In this document: in pieces, positions 1 through 6,389 of the stretch
How the letters are laid out: each line of letters begins with the position of its first letter
Numbering within the stretch: the first letter of the stretch is position 1
Assembly: GCA_025455245.1 (NCBI GenBank)
Contig: JALOMX010000278.1
Coordinates: 1-6,389 of the forward strand
Length of the DNA: 6,389 nt
From: Chitinophagaceae bacterium
GTDB taxonomy: Bacteria > Bacteroidota > Bacteroidia > Chitinophagales > Chitinophagaceae
Reading direction: 5' to 3'
The notes under the pieces: model-generated
Seen by the model: the letters and a program-made list of their open reading frames with translations, nothing else
What the model was told of the DNA's origin: nothing
Database searches by the model: none
Program-made: the position numbers and the translations under genes

Positions 1-4
1 GTGT

Positions 5-1963
5 TTGCCAGCGGCGCGGTCTCTGCCTGGCGTGGAGCACAGAATTTTATTGACTTTATTTTTTTCATTCATAATTTGGAATAAACCTTTTGCACAGGTA
101 ATGCTCCCATCCATGTTTTGTGACAGCATGATCTTACAACGGGATAAACCTGTTAGTATATGGGGGACTGCAAAACCGAATGAAAAAATTACGATTCAAT
201 TCCTGAATAAAAAATACAATGTTCGTGCAGATTCGGAAGGAAATTGGAAAGCCTCCTTCCCCGCCCAAAAAGCCGGTGGTCCGCACCAAATGACCCTGAT
301 AGCTACCAATAAAATTATCCTGAAAGAAATCTTATTCGGTGATGTTTGGTTTTGCTCGGGCCAATCCAATATGGTGCATCAGATGAACATTCATGATGTA
401 ACCTATGCTGAGGATATTGCTAAAGCCAATTATCCAAATATCAGGCAATTCCTTGTTCCCACCCTGACCAACCTTCAGGGACCTGTAATGACTTTGCCCA
501 AAGGAACATGGATGCCCGCTATGGGTGATCAGGTCAGGCCTTTTTCAGCGGTAGCATATTTTTTTGCCAGAAAGATCTATGAAAAGTATGGTGTACCTAT
601 CGGCATCATCAACGCAAGTGTTGGAGGCACACCTATTGAGGCTTGGACAAGCAGTGAAGGTTTGAAAGACTTTAATGATCTTACCAAAACCATAGAAAGA
701 AATCGTGATACTGCATACATAAATGGACTGCTAAAAGAAATGGCTGCAAGGCAAAAAGCCTTTATCCCTCCGGTGGACAAAGGATTGACAGGCGAAAAGC
801 CATGGTACCATCCGGAATATGCACCCAAAGACTGGAGGCCAATCAACATTCCGGGCTATTGGGAAGATCAGGGTATCCGTAACCTTGACGGTATAGTGTG
901 GTACAGAAAAGAAATTGATATCCCTGCTGAAATGAGCGGCAAGCCGGCCACCGTTTGGTTAGGAAGGATTGTTGATGCCGATGAACTTTACATAAACGGA
1001 AAAAGGGTGGCAAACACCACTTATCAGTATCCGCAAAGAAGGTACAAATTAGAGCCGGGAATATTAAAGCCCGGTAAAAATACTTTTGTCATCCGCATAA
1101 CCAATAATGGAGGTAAAGGAGGTTTTGTTCCCGATAAGCCTTATTGTATTTTCTCCGGAAAAGACACAATTGACTTAAAAGGCACATGGCATTACAAGGT
1201 CGGTTCCGTTTTTGAGCCAAGACAAGGTCCGGGAGGTCCGGCTTTCAGTGCACAAAATCAACCTTCAGCATTATACAACGCCATGGTGGCCCCGTTGGTT
1301 GGTTATGGCATTAAGGGTTTTCTATGGTATCAGGGTGAAAGCAATGCAGGAAGACCTTCCATTTACGAATCACTGCAAAAAGCACAAATAAAAGACTGGC
1401 GGACAAAATGGAGAGATGATTCCCTGCCATTCCTGTTTGTTCAGTTACCGGGTTTTATGGAAATGAATTACTTGCCGGAAGAAAGCAATTGGGCAGTGAT
1501 GCGACATGCACAATTAAAATCACTTGATGTTCCTAACACAGCCATGGCAGTTGCCATTGACCTTGGTGAATGGAACGATATTCATCCTGACAATAAAAAG
1601 GACGTAGGTGAACGCCTGGCACTGGCAGCTTTCAATAAAGCGTATCAGGAGAATATTGTTTATTCAGGACCTGTCTTTCAATCCGCTGAAATTGCCGGCG
1701 ACAAAATTGTTATCCGGTTTTCCCATACCGGTTCAGGGTTAACCACAAAGGATGGTGAACAACCTGACAACTTCGCCATAGCAGGCTTGGATAAAAAGTT
1801 TGTTTGGGCTCAGGCAAAAATCGAAGGTGAAAAAATAGTTGTTTGGAGCCCTAAAGTAGGGACACCAATGTATGTACGTTATGCATGGGCCGATAATCCA
1901 TCCAATCCGAATTTAATTAATAAAGAAGGGCTTCCTGCATGTCCTTTCAGTACCGCAGACTGA
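5..1963 (+). CDS. SGNH carbohydrate O-acetylesterase (sialate O-acetylesterase / CE20-like), start uncertain
   Basis: Predicted secreted esterase that removes O-acetyl groups from plant glycans such as xylan. Numbering is from the TTG at 5. Residues about 12-31 form a signal peptide (HRILLTLFF core) ending in FAQ. An N-terminal beta domain contains the family signature MILQRDKPVSIWG. SGNH blocks are clear: GDVWFCSGQSNM with nucleophile Ser121 (codon 365-367), NASVGGTPIEAW (about 203-214), WYQGESN (about 441-447) and DIHPDNK with Asp525 and His527. Between blocks II and III, residues about 275-400 are an inserted GH2-type jelly-roll (IVWYRKEIDIP, DADELYINGKRV). That layout matches CE20 acetyl-xylan esterases and large sialate O-acetylesterases; the acetyl-xylan role is inferred from the neighbours. 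No ATG precedes the signal peptide. The GTG at 32 (MEHRILLT...) is the best internal start, but the frame is open to the window edge, so the true start may lie upstream. The stop is 7 bases before the next gene. Confidence 0.88.
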   Translation: MPAARSLPGVEHRILLTLFFSFIIWNKPFAQVMLPSMFCDSMILQRDKPVSIWGTAKPNEKITIQFLNKKYNVRADSEGNWKASFPAQKAGGPHQMTLIATNKIILKEILFGDVWFCSGQSNMVHQMNIHDVTYAEDIAKANYPNIRQFLVPTLTNLQGPVMTLPKGTWMPAMGDQVRPFSAVAYFFARKIYEKYGVPIGIINASVGGTPIEAWTSSEGLKDFNDLTKTIERNRDTAYINGLLKEMAARQKAFIPPVDKGLTGEKPWYHPEYAPKDWRPINIPGYWEDQGIRNLDGIVWYRKEIDIPAEMSGKPATVWLGRIVDADELYINGKRVANTTYQYPQRRYKLEPGILKPGKNTFVIRITNNGGKGGFVPDKPYCIFSGKDTIDLKGTWHYKVGSVFEPRQGPGGPAFSAQNQPSALYNAMVAPLVGYGIKGFLWYQGESNAGRPSIYESLQKAQIKDWRTKWRDDSLPFLFVQLPGFMEMNYLPEESNWAVMRHAQLKSLDVPNTAMAVAIDLGEWNDIHPDNKKDVGERLALAAFNKAYQENIVYSGPVFQSAEIAGDKIVIRFSHTGSGLTTKDGEQPDNFAIAGLDKKFVWAQAKIEGEKIVVWSPKVGTPMYVRYAWADNPSNPNLINKEGLPACPFSTAD

Positions 1964-1970
1964 TGCGCCT

Positions 1971-2651
1971 ATGAAAAGCATGTATGTTTTGATTAATTTG
2001 ATTTCGGTATTCACATCCGTTTTTGCACAGGATGAAAGTATTGACAGCTCAAAGCATATCCCCCCTGTAAACTTTACAGCACAGCAGGCCCAACAAAATA
2101 TGATGGAACAGTTGGGCATAAAAATGATGCGTCCAGGCCTTAATTCTGATGAAAAGGCGCCAAACGCGGCCAATTACAATGAGGAAAAGGCCAACCCCTG
2201 TCCTGCTCTTCCTGAAGCCTTAATGTCAAAAGCAGGGCAACAAATAAGCAATCCTGAAATGTGGTGGAAGGTTCGTCGCCCTGAGATTATAGAAGACTTT
2301 GAAAAGGAAATCTATGGCCGTATTCCTGCTTCTGTTCCTAAGGTTCAATGGAAAGTTACCATTACCGATAGGGAGTTTATCGGCAGAATACCGGCAACCG
2401 TAAAAAAGATTATTGGCCATGTGGACAATAGTTCATACCCGCTGATTAATGTTGACATCAATATGATCCTTGTGGTTCCTTCCAATGTTAAAGGACCGGT
2501 ACCGGTTTTAATGATGTTTGGTTTCCCTTCATTTCCGGCACCTGCACAGCCTTCACCGGCCGACATGGAAAAGATCAACAATGCCTTCAGGGATTTAATG
2601 ATAAAAAAAGTATCCTGCATATTCTCCCATCACCCGGTTGCCGGGCCCTAA
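1971..2651 (+). CDS. CE15 glucuronoyl esterase, N-terminal part before the frameshift
   Basis: This is the 226-codon open part of the broken CE15 gene. It starts with ATG 7 bases after the previous stop, so translation is probably coupled to the esterase upstream. Residues 1-20 (MKSMYVLINLISVF...FAQ) are a signal peptide, with cleavage likely before Gln20. Residues about 35-75 carry the extension often seen in bacterial CE15 proteins (NMMEQLGIKMMRPG, then APNAANYNEEKANP). They are followed by ALPEAL and WWKVRRPEIIEDFEKEIYGR, the conserved entry to the alpha/beta-hydrolase fold. Residues about 163-180 (DINMILVVPSNVKGPVPVLM) are the first core strands. The last 13 residues (VSCIFSHHPVAGP) are out of frame and have no family resemblance. 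On its own this part lacks the nucleophile and histidine, so it would be inactive. Confidence 0.75.
   Translation: MKSMYVLINLISVFTSVFAQDESIDSSKHIPPVNFTAQQAQQNMMEQLGIKMMRPGLNSDEKAPNAANYNEEKANPCPALPEALMSKAGQQISNPEMWWKVRRPEIIEDFEKEIYGRIPASVPKVQWKVTITDREFIGRIPATVKKIIGHVDNSSYPLINVDINMILVVPSNVKGPVPVLMMFGFPSFPAPAQPSPADMEKINNAFRDLMIKKVSCIFSHHPVAGP
2603..2609 (+). other. A7 homopolymer at the CE15 frameshift
   Basis: Seven consecutive A fall between ATG (2598-2600) plus AT and GTATCC. Original-frame codons are ATA AAA AAA GTA. With six A the reading becomes ATA AAA AAG TAT CCT, which restores the CE15 sequence. AAAAAAG at 2604-2610 resembles the bacterial -1 slippery heptamer, but its phase is wrong and a -1 shift would not enter the catalytic frame. 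A +1 (or -2) shift, or loss of one A in DNA or RNA, is needed. Confidence 0.8.
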
Positions 2652-3480
2652 TTTTTTTGCACTGCAGCCGGCAGAACTTTCCCCCACCGAACAGTTACTT
2701 GCCGCCGGATGGGGATATTGTACCATAGATCCCAACAGCATTCAGGCCGACAACGGCTCCGGATTGACGAAAGGTATCATTGGCCTCGTAAACAAAGGCC
2801 AACCGAGAAAACCTGATGATTGGGGGGCATTGCGCGCATGGGCATGGGGTGCGGCAAGGGCACTTGATTATCTGGAAACCGATTCGATGGTTGATGCAAA
2901 GAGAGTGGGCATTGAAGGCGTATCGCGATACGGCAAAGCGGCGCTTGTTACCATGGCGTTTGAGCCCCGTTTTGCCATTGGACTCATAGGTTCTTCGGGC
3001 AAAGGTGGTGCAACCCTGCACCGCCGTGTATTTGGCGAAGCCGTGGAAAACCTTACCGGTGGCGGCTTTTACTGGATGGCCGGCAACTATATGAAATACG
3101 CAGCAGAAGAAGCAGCATTTGGAAGAAAAACCGGATGTGACCTTCCCGTTGACAGCCACGAACTACTGGCCCTTGCGGCTCCACGTCCCTTATTTATCAG
3201 CTATGGAATTCCGGAAAAAGGGGATGCAAAATGGCTGGATCAACAGGGAAGCTGGATGGCATCCGTCGCTGCAGGACAGGTATATAAACTGTTAGGGGCA
3301 AATGACCTTGGGCTGTCGAATGATTACCTGAAAGAGCCGTTGCCACCGGTACTGAAAGGATTACTGAATGGACAGCTTGCATGGAGACAGCATGATGGCG
3401 GTCATACCGATGCGCCCAACTTTTCCTTTTTTATAGATTGGGCAAACCGAATGTTGAATTATCAAAGGAAAACGAACTGA
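2638..3480 (+). CDS. CE15 glucuronoyl esterase, catalytic part after the frameshift
   Basis: This is the 3' part of the broken CE15 gene. A TTG at 2638 is the first possible start, but the protein match extends upstream in the same frame to about 2605, so this is not a separate gene. It has no signal peptide and no ribosome binding site. It carries the alpha/beta-hydrolase core: DPNSIQADNG, GLVNKGQPRKPDDWGALRAWAWG (the very conserved CE15 stretch), then the nucleophile elbow GVSRYGK. The nucleophile is Ser at 2923-2925 (residue 318 of the repaired protein). The histidine is in HDGGHTDAP (second His, 3403-3405, residue 478). The usual fungal-type acid position, Glu in an ESG context, reads SSGKGG here (residues about 341-346). 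As in other bacterial CE15 enzymes, the acid is probably supplied by the later loop PEKGDAKWLD (Glu415, Asp418 or Asp423). Downstream GH43 starts 33 bases after the stop. Confidence 0.75.
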   Translation: MPGPNFFALQPAELSPTEQLLAAGWGYCTIDPNSIQADNGSGLTKGIIGLVNKGQPRKPDDWGALRAWAWGAARALDYLETDSMVDAKRVGIEGVSRYGKAALVTMAFEPRFAIGLIGSSGKGGATLHRRVFGEAVENLTGGGFYWMAGNYMKYAAEEAAFGRKTGCDLPVDSHELLALAAPRPLFISYGIPEKGDAKWLDQQGSWMASVAAGQVYKLLGANDLGLSNDYLKEPLPPVLKGLLNGQLAWRQHDGGHTDAPNFSFFIDWANRMLNYQRKTN

Positions 3481-3512
3481 GCATAAAACGAATGAACCAT
3501 AATTAGTGAAAT

Positions 3513-5195
3513 ATGAAAACGATTAAATACAGTTTTTGGGTTGTTGCATTATTTCTGACCTTTCAATCAAATGGTCAGTATTTTTCCAATCCAATACTCT
3601 CCGGTTTTTATCCTGACCCTTCTATTTGTAAAGGAGAAGGAAACAATTACTACATGACGGTCAGCACCTTTGCGTACTTTCCGGGATTACCCATTTTCCA
3701 CAGTACTGACCTGGTAAACTGGAAGCAGATAGGTTCGGCACTCAACAGGCCTGAGCAGCTAAACCTTGACGGGCAGGGTGTTTCGAGGGGTTTATTTGCT
3801 CCGGCCATTACATACCACAATGGAACATATTACATTATTTGCACGAATATTGATAAGGGTGGCAATTTTATTGTTACGGCCAAAGATCCTGCAGGGCCCT
3901 GGAGCAATCCTGTGTGGGTACCGGAGATCAGGGGTATTGATCCCTCCATTTTTTTCGACAACGATGATGAGGCTTACATAGTGTACAACAGCGACCCTCC
4001 CGATAACAAATCCATGTACAGTGGGCATCGTACCATCCGTATAAACAAACTTGATCCGAAAACACTAAAAGTAATCGGTGACAACAGGATAATTGTGAAT
4101 GGCGGAACCGACTTTTCCAAAAAACCCGTTTGGATTGAAGCGCCCCACCTGTTAAAAAAAGATGGACGCTACTACTTGTATTGTGCTGAAGGCGGCACCG
4201 GCTACAACCATTCGGAGGTCGTTTTCAGGGCACGTACGCTCGATGATCTTTTTATTCCGTATGAAAACAATCCGATACTTACGCAGCGTCATCTTGACCG
4301 TAACCGCCCCCACCCTATCACCACCACAGGACATGCTGACCTTGTAGAAGATGAAGTTGGTAATTGGTGGGGCGTTTTCCTCGGCTGCAGGCCTTATAAG
4401 GGAAACCATTTCAACACGGGCCGCGAAACCTTCATGGCTCCGGTAGTATGGAAAGATGGCTGGCCGGTATTTGACCTTGGGGGCGATGTGGTCAAGTATC
4501 AATACCCGATTAAGGGAAGTTATCAGCAGGGCATTGAACGATTTAGCGGTAACTATACTTTTTCCGATGAATTCAACAATTCAACCCTTAATGACCGCTA
4601 CATGATGCTCCGCACACCGCGAAGTACATGGCATAGTCTGCAGAGTGGAAAATTGATTCTGGATGTACGACCTGAAACCTTTAGCGGTAAAGAAAATCCC
4701 TCATTCATTGCATTCAGGCAGGCGCACCTGAAAGGACAAGCTAATACCTCTTTAATTTTTAAGGCAAACGACGGGCATGAAAAGGCAGGCCTTGCGATTT
4801 TTCAAAGTGAAAGGTTTTATTACTTCTTAAGCATATCGGCTGAAAATGGAAAGCCGGTGGTACAGCTTTGGAAGAGCCCCGGAAGAAACCGCGAAAAAAC
4901 ATCCGATAGTTTAATGGCTTCAGCACCTTTGTCTGTTAAATCCGGTAAACCTGTGCACCTGAAAATTGAAGCTAATGGGGATACCTATGCGTTTTATTAC
5001 GCAACACAACCCAATGAGTGGAAACTGATGATTGACAAAGTAGATGCTACCTTTTTAAGTACTGAAACAGCAGGTGGATTTGTGGGATGCATGTATGCGA
5101 TGTATGCAACATCGAACGGGCAGGCCTCTTCAAATAAGGCTGCTTTTGATCGGTTTGAAAGTGTGAACAAGGATGATGTGTATTTGCAGGAATAA
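3513..5195 (+). CDS. GH43 beta-xylosidase / alpha-L-arabinofuranosidase with C-terminal beta-sandwich
   Basis: Predicted periplasmic or cell-surface hydrolase releasing xylose or arabinose from (arabino)xylan oligosaccharides. Residues 1-21 are a signal peptide (MKTIKYSFWVVALFL...), with cleavage probably before Gln22. Residues about 23-325 are the five-bladed GH43 propeller with all three catalytic acids in their usual contexts: Asp35 in YPDPSI (general base), Asp143 in GIDPSIFFD (pKa modulator) and Glu209 in WIEAPHL (general acid, codon 4137-4139). His274 in TTTGHADLV is the conserved axial, metal-binding histidine. The FAPAITYHNGTYYI and GNFIVTAKDPAGPWS motifs are typical of the XynB-like, exo-acting GH43 branch. 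Residues about 345-555 (from TFSDEFNNSTLNDRYMMLRTP) are the C-terminal concanavalin-like beta-sandwich (GH43_C2 type) that shapes the active-site pocket. At 560 residues it is full length. The ATG at 3513 has an A-rich leader. Xylosidase versus arabinofuranosidase specificity cannot be decided from sequence. No T9SS sorting domain is seen. Confidence 0.93.
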   Translation: MKTIKYSFWVVALFLTFQSNGQYFSNPILSGFYPDPSICKGEGNNYYMTVSTFAYFPGLPIFHSTDLVNWKQIGSALNRPEQLNLDGQGVSRGLFAPAITYHNGTYYIICTNIDKGGNFIVTAKDPAGPWSNPVWVPEIRGIDPSIFFDNDDEAYIVYNSDPPDNKSMYSGHRTIRINKLDPKTLKVIGDNRIIVNGGTDFSKKPVWIEAPHLLKKDGRYYLYCAEGGTGYNHSEVVFRARTLDDLFIPYENNPILTQRHLDRNRPHPITTTGHADLVEDEVGNWWGVFLGCRPYKGNHFNTGRETFMAPVVWKDGWPVFDLGGDVVKYQYPIKGSYQQGIERFSGNYTFSDEFNNSTLNDRYMMLRTPRSTWHSLQSGKLILDVRPETFSGKENPSFIAFRQAHLKGQANTSLIFKANDGHEKAGLAIFQSERFYYFLSISAENGKPVVQLWKSPGRNREKTSDSLMASAPLSVKSGKPVHLKIEANGDTYAFYYATQPNEWKLMIDKVDATFLSTETAGGFVGCMYAMYATSNGQASSNKAAFDRFESVNKDDVYLQE

Positions 5196-5319
5196 TTATA
5201 CCTGGGTGCATTCACACGATTGATCAAAAAAGAAAAGACATATATAAAAAATCTATTCCGGGATAGCATACGGCTTCATTGCAATTTACCGGGTCTATAT
5301 TCCTAAAAATGATTCAGGT
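5196..5319 (+). other. Intergenic spacer between GH43 and the GH9-like gene
   Basis: This is the longest non-coding gap in the window. It is AT-rich, with an A-tract around 5225-5237 and an 8-base palindrome TTGATCAA at 5220-5227. I see no stem-loop followed by a T-run, so there is no intrinsic terminator for the upstream operon. TATATTCC (5296-5303) only weakly resembles the Bacteroidota -7 box (TAnnTTTG), with no good -33 TTTG partner. A secondary promoter for the GH9-like gene is possible but unsupported. Confidence 0.35.
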
Positions 5320-6389
5320 ATGAAAAGACTTACGTTGATTGGCCTTTTAGCTTTGCTTTTAACTTCATTTAATGATAACCTTCAAGAGGATTGGGATTTG
5401 AATGATCTTGGATATTTCGAAAAGCAGGGTATCAATATTCTTGTGTATAACAACTTGTTTACAGGAGGTTTCAACGATGAAAAGAATGCCGGCATAGAAC
5501 TGATACACCACGGGGTAAGAACCTGGCAGGGCGGCGCTGTAAGACTTTCCCATACGCCGGAACAATGGGATCTTGTTCCTGCCATCTCCAACCGAACCAT
5601 AAATGCTGCATCCAAAACCATTTCATCAGATTTAAGGTATGAAGATTATGATTTCAATTCGCGTGTGGTTGTTACGGCAAAAGGTAAAAGTGTAGAGATA
5701 TCCGTTTACCTTGATAAGCCTGTTCCAAAGGCACTGGAAGGGGCTGCAGGATTTAACTTCGAATTTCTTCCTTCTCAATATTGGGGAAAGACTTATGTGG
5801 TAGATGGACGAATGAATCGATTCTCCAGATATGTTGTCGGGAACACCATCACAAGGCCGAACAGTGAAAAACTCAAACAATTCAAAGGCTATGTTACGTC
5901 CGATGACAGGGGTACAGGAACGTTCGTTGATCCGCTTCCCCTGGAAAAGGGGCGCTCAATTCTTTTAGCTCCGGAGGCTCCTGAACGCATGGTGAAAATC
6001 AGTTCTGAGAATACAGAAATTATGCTATTCGATGGACGTGTTCTGGCTCAAAACGGATGGTACGTTTTGCGTAGTTTACTTCCTGCCGGAAAAACAGGTA
6101 AGGTGTTGACCTGGACAATAGAACCCAATGCCATTCCCGGATGGATCAGGGAGCCGAATATTGGTTTTTCACAAGTTGGTTACATTCCAACTCAACCAAA
6201 GGTTGCTGTTATAGAGCTTGACAAATATGACAAGGTACTTGCACAGGCATCTTTATACAAGATTGGTAATGATGGGAAAGCCATAAGTGTGTTTACCGGA
6301 AAAACAATACCCTGGGGCCGATACTATAAATATAACTATGTAAAATTTGATTTTTCCTCCGTTACCACTTCCGGCCTGTATTATATTCA
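5320..6389 (+). CDS. GH9-type endoglucanase-like protein, N-terminal part (runs off the window)
   Basis: An ATG at 5320 opens a frame with no stop to the window edge: 356 complete codons plus two bases. Residues 1-17 (MKRLTLIGLLALLL...) look like a signal peptide. Residues about 24-275 are a beta-rich module with GIELIHHGVRTWQGG, LSHTPEQWDLVP, VEISVYLDKPVPKALEG and AGFNFEFLPSQYWGKTY. I associate this segment with the front of large Bacteroidota GH9 proteins, but I know no firm function for it. At residue about 281 an Ig-like CelD_N domain begins: IGFSQVGYIPTQPKVAVI (QVGY at 285-288), continuing to FDFSSVTTSGLYYI at the edge. That domain normally sits directly before an (alpha/alpha)6 GH9 catalytic barrel, so the missing part should be a cellulase or other beta-1,4-glucanase. 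The catalytic residues are not in the window, so the activity is inferred. The gap to the GH43 stop is 124 bases; co-transcription is likely but not shown. Confidence 0.78.
   Translation, partial: MKRLTLIGLLALLLTSFNDNLQEDWDLNDLGYFEKQGINILVYNNLFTGGFNDEKNAGIELIHHGVRTWQGGAVRLSHTPEQWDLVPAISNRTINAASKTISSDLRYEDYDFNSRVVVTAKGKSVEISVYLDKPVPKALEGAAGFNFEFLPSQYWGKTYVVDGRMNRFSRYVVGNTITRPNSEKLKQFKGYVTSDDRGTGTFVDPLPLEKGRSILLAPEAPERMVKISSENTEIMLFDGRVLAQNGWYVLRSLLPAGKTGKVLTWTIEPNAIPGWIREPNIGFSQVGYIPTQPKVAVIELDKYDKVLAQASLYKIGNDGKAISVFTGKTIPWGRYYKYNYVKFDFSSVTTSGLYYI

Larger units (their letters stand above)
1971..3480 (+). pseudogene. CE15 glucuronoyl methylesterase gene, interrupted by a single frameshift
   Basis: Read as one gene, this encodes a secreted 4-O-methyl-glucuronoyl methylesterase, which cleaves the ester between glucuronic acid side chains of xylan and lignin alcohols. 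The reading frame starting at 1971 is family-like up to MIKK (about 2609), then ends in an unrelated tail at TAA 2649-2651. The family sequence resumes one frame over: YPAYSPITRLPGPNFF leads directly into TEQLLAAGWGY. The new frame has a stop (TAA) at 2602-2604, so the shift must lie downstream of it. The only obvious slip point is the seven-A run at 2603-2609. Dropping one A joins the frames into about 502 residues, a normal length for a bacterial CE15 with signal peptide and N-terminal extension. Whether this is a real mutation or a homopolymer read error cannot be told from one sequence. All expected catalytic-domain motifs remain intact, with no other stop, which favours a sequencing error or a very recent mutation. 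Confidence 0.85.

Noticed and set aside
2604..2610. AAAAAAG as a programmed -1 ribosomal frameshift heptamer
   Set aside because: The phase is wrong (zero-frame codons are ATA AAA AAA GTA), and a -1 shift would not lead into the catalytic frame, which needs +1 or loss of one A. No strong downstream stem-loop is evident.
2695..3159. 154-codon reverse-strand open frame inside the CE15 gene
   Set aside because: It lies entirely antisense to well-conserved CE15 sequence, and its translation looks like no protein family. It is a shadow of the coding frame.
4152..4502. 116-codon reverse-strand open frame inside GH43
   Set aside because: It is antisense to the GH43 catalytic domain, including the general acid region's downstream motifs, and has no recognisable domain or leader.
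5196..5240. Terminator after GH43
   Set aside because: No GC-rich stem followed by a T-run is present. The only symmetry is the short palindrome TTGATCAA.
5278..5303. Possible Bacteroidota promoter (ATTG ... TATATTCC) before the GH9-like gene
   Set aside because: The -7 element matches only part of TAnnTTTG, the -33 element is imperfect and the spacing is short, so it is no better than chance in AT-rich DNA.
5365..5880. Three reverse-strand open frames downstream of GH43
   Set aside because: They lie antisense to the continuous plus-strand frame from 5320, which has a signal peptide and recognisable CelD_N sequence. They would otherwise hide the GH9-like gene, which has no stop within the window.

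Overview
The window is a single-strand (+) run of secreted carbohydrate-active enzyme genes. It most likely comes from a plant-polysaccharide-degrading member of the Bacteroidota. The reasons are moderately AT-rich DNA (roughly mid-40s % GC by eye), A-rich leaders in place of strong Shine-Dalgarno sites, signal peptides that mostly end just before a Gln, and the protein families present. Genus or family cannot be fixed from this sequence.

Layout: (1) about 5-1963, a sialate O-acetylesterase-like SGNH carbohydrate esterase with an inserted jelly-roll domain, similar in architecture to CE20 acetyl-xylan esterases. Its true start is uncertain because the frame is open to the left edge. (2) 1971-3480, a CE15-type 4-O-methyl-glucuronoyl methylesterase broken by one frameshift at a run of seven A (2603-2609). 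Removing one A restores a continuous protein of about 502 residues. (3) 3513-5195, a GH43 beta-xylosidase/alpha-L-arabinofuranosidase with a C-terminal beta-sandwich domain. (4) 5320 to the right edge, the N-terminal 356 codons of a GH9-type endoglucanase-like protein. It has a large N-terminal beta-rich module followed by the start of the Ig-like (CelD_N) domain; the catalytic domain lies outside the window.

Gaps are 7, 32 and 124 bases, all on one strand, so at least genes 1-3 look like one operon and gene 4 probably belongs to it. Together the set fits stepwise attack on acetylated glucuronoxylan, possibly while bound to lignin. The SGNH esterase would remove acetyl groups, CE15 would cut glucuronoyl-lignin esters, GH43 would release xylose or arabinose, and the GH9 protein would attack the beta-1,4-glucan that co-occurs in the wall. 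No SusC/SusD pair, regulator, RNA gene, mobile element, CRISPR array or convincing terminator is visible.

I found no undescribed system. The points worth a second look are the frameshift, the poorly characterised N-terminal module of the GH9-like protein, the apparent loss of the canonical catalytic acid in CE15, and the odd, GC-rich first ~35 bases.
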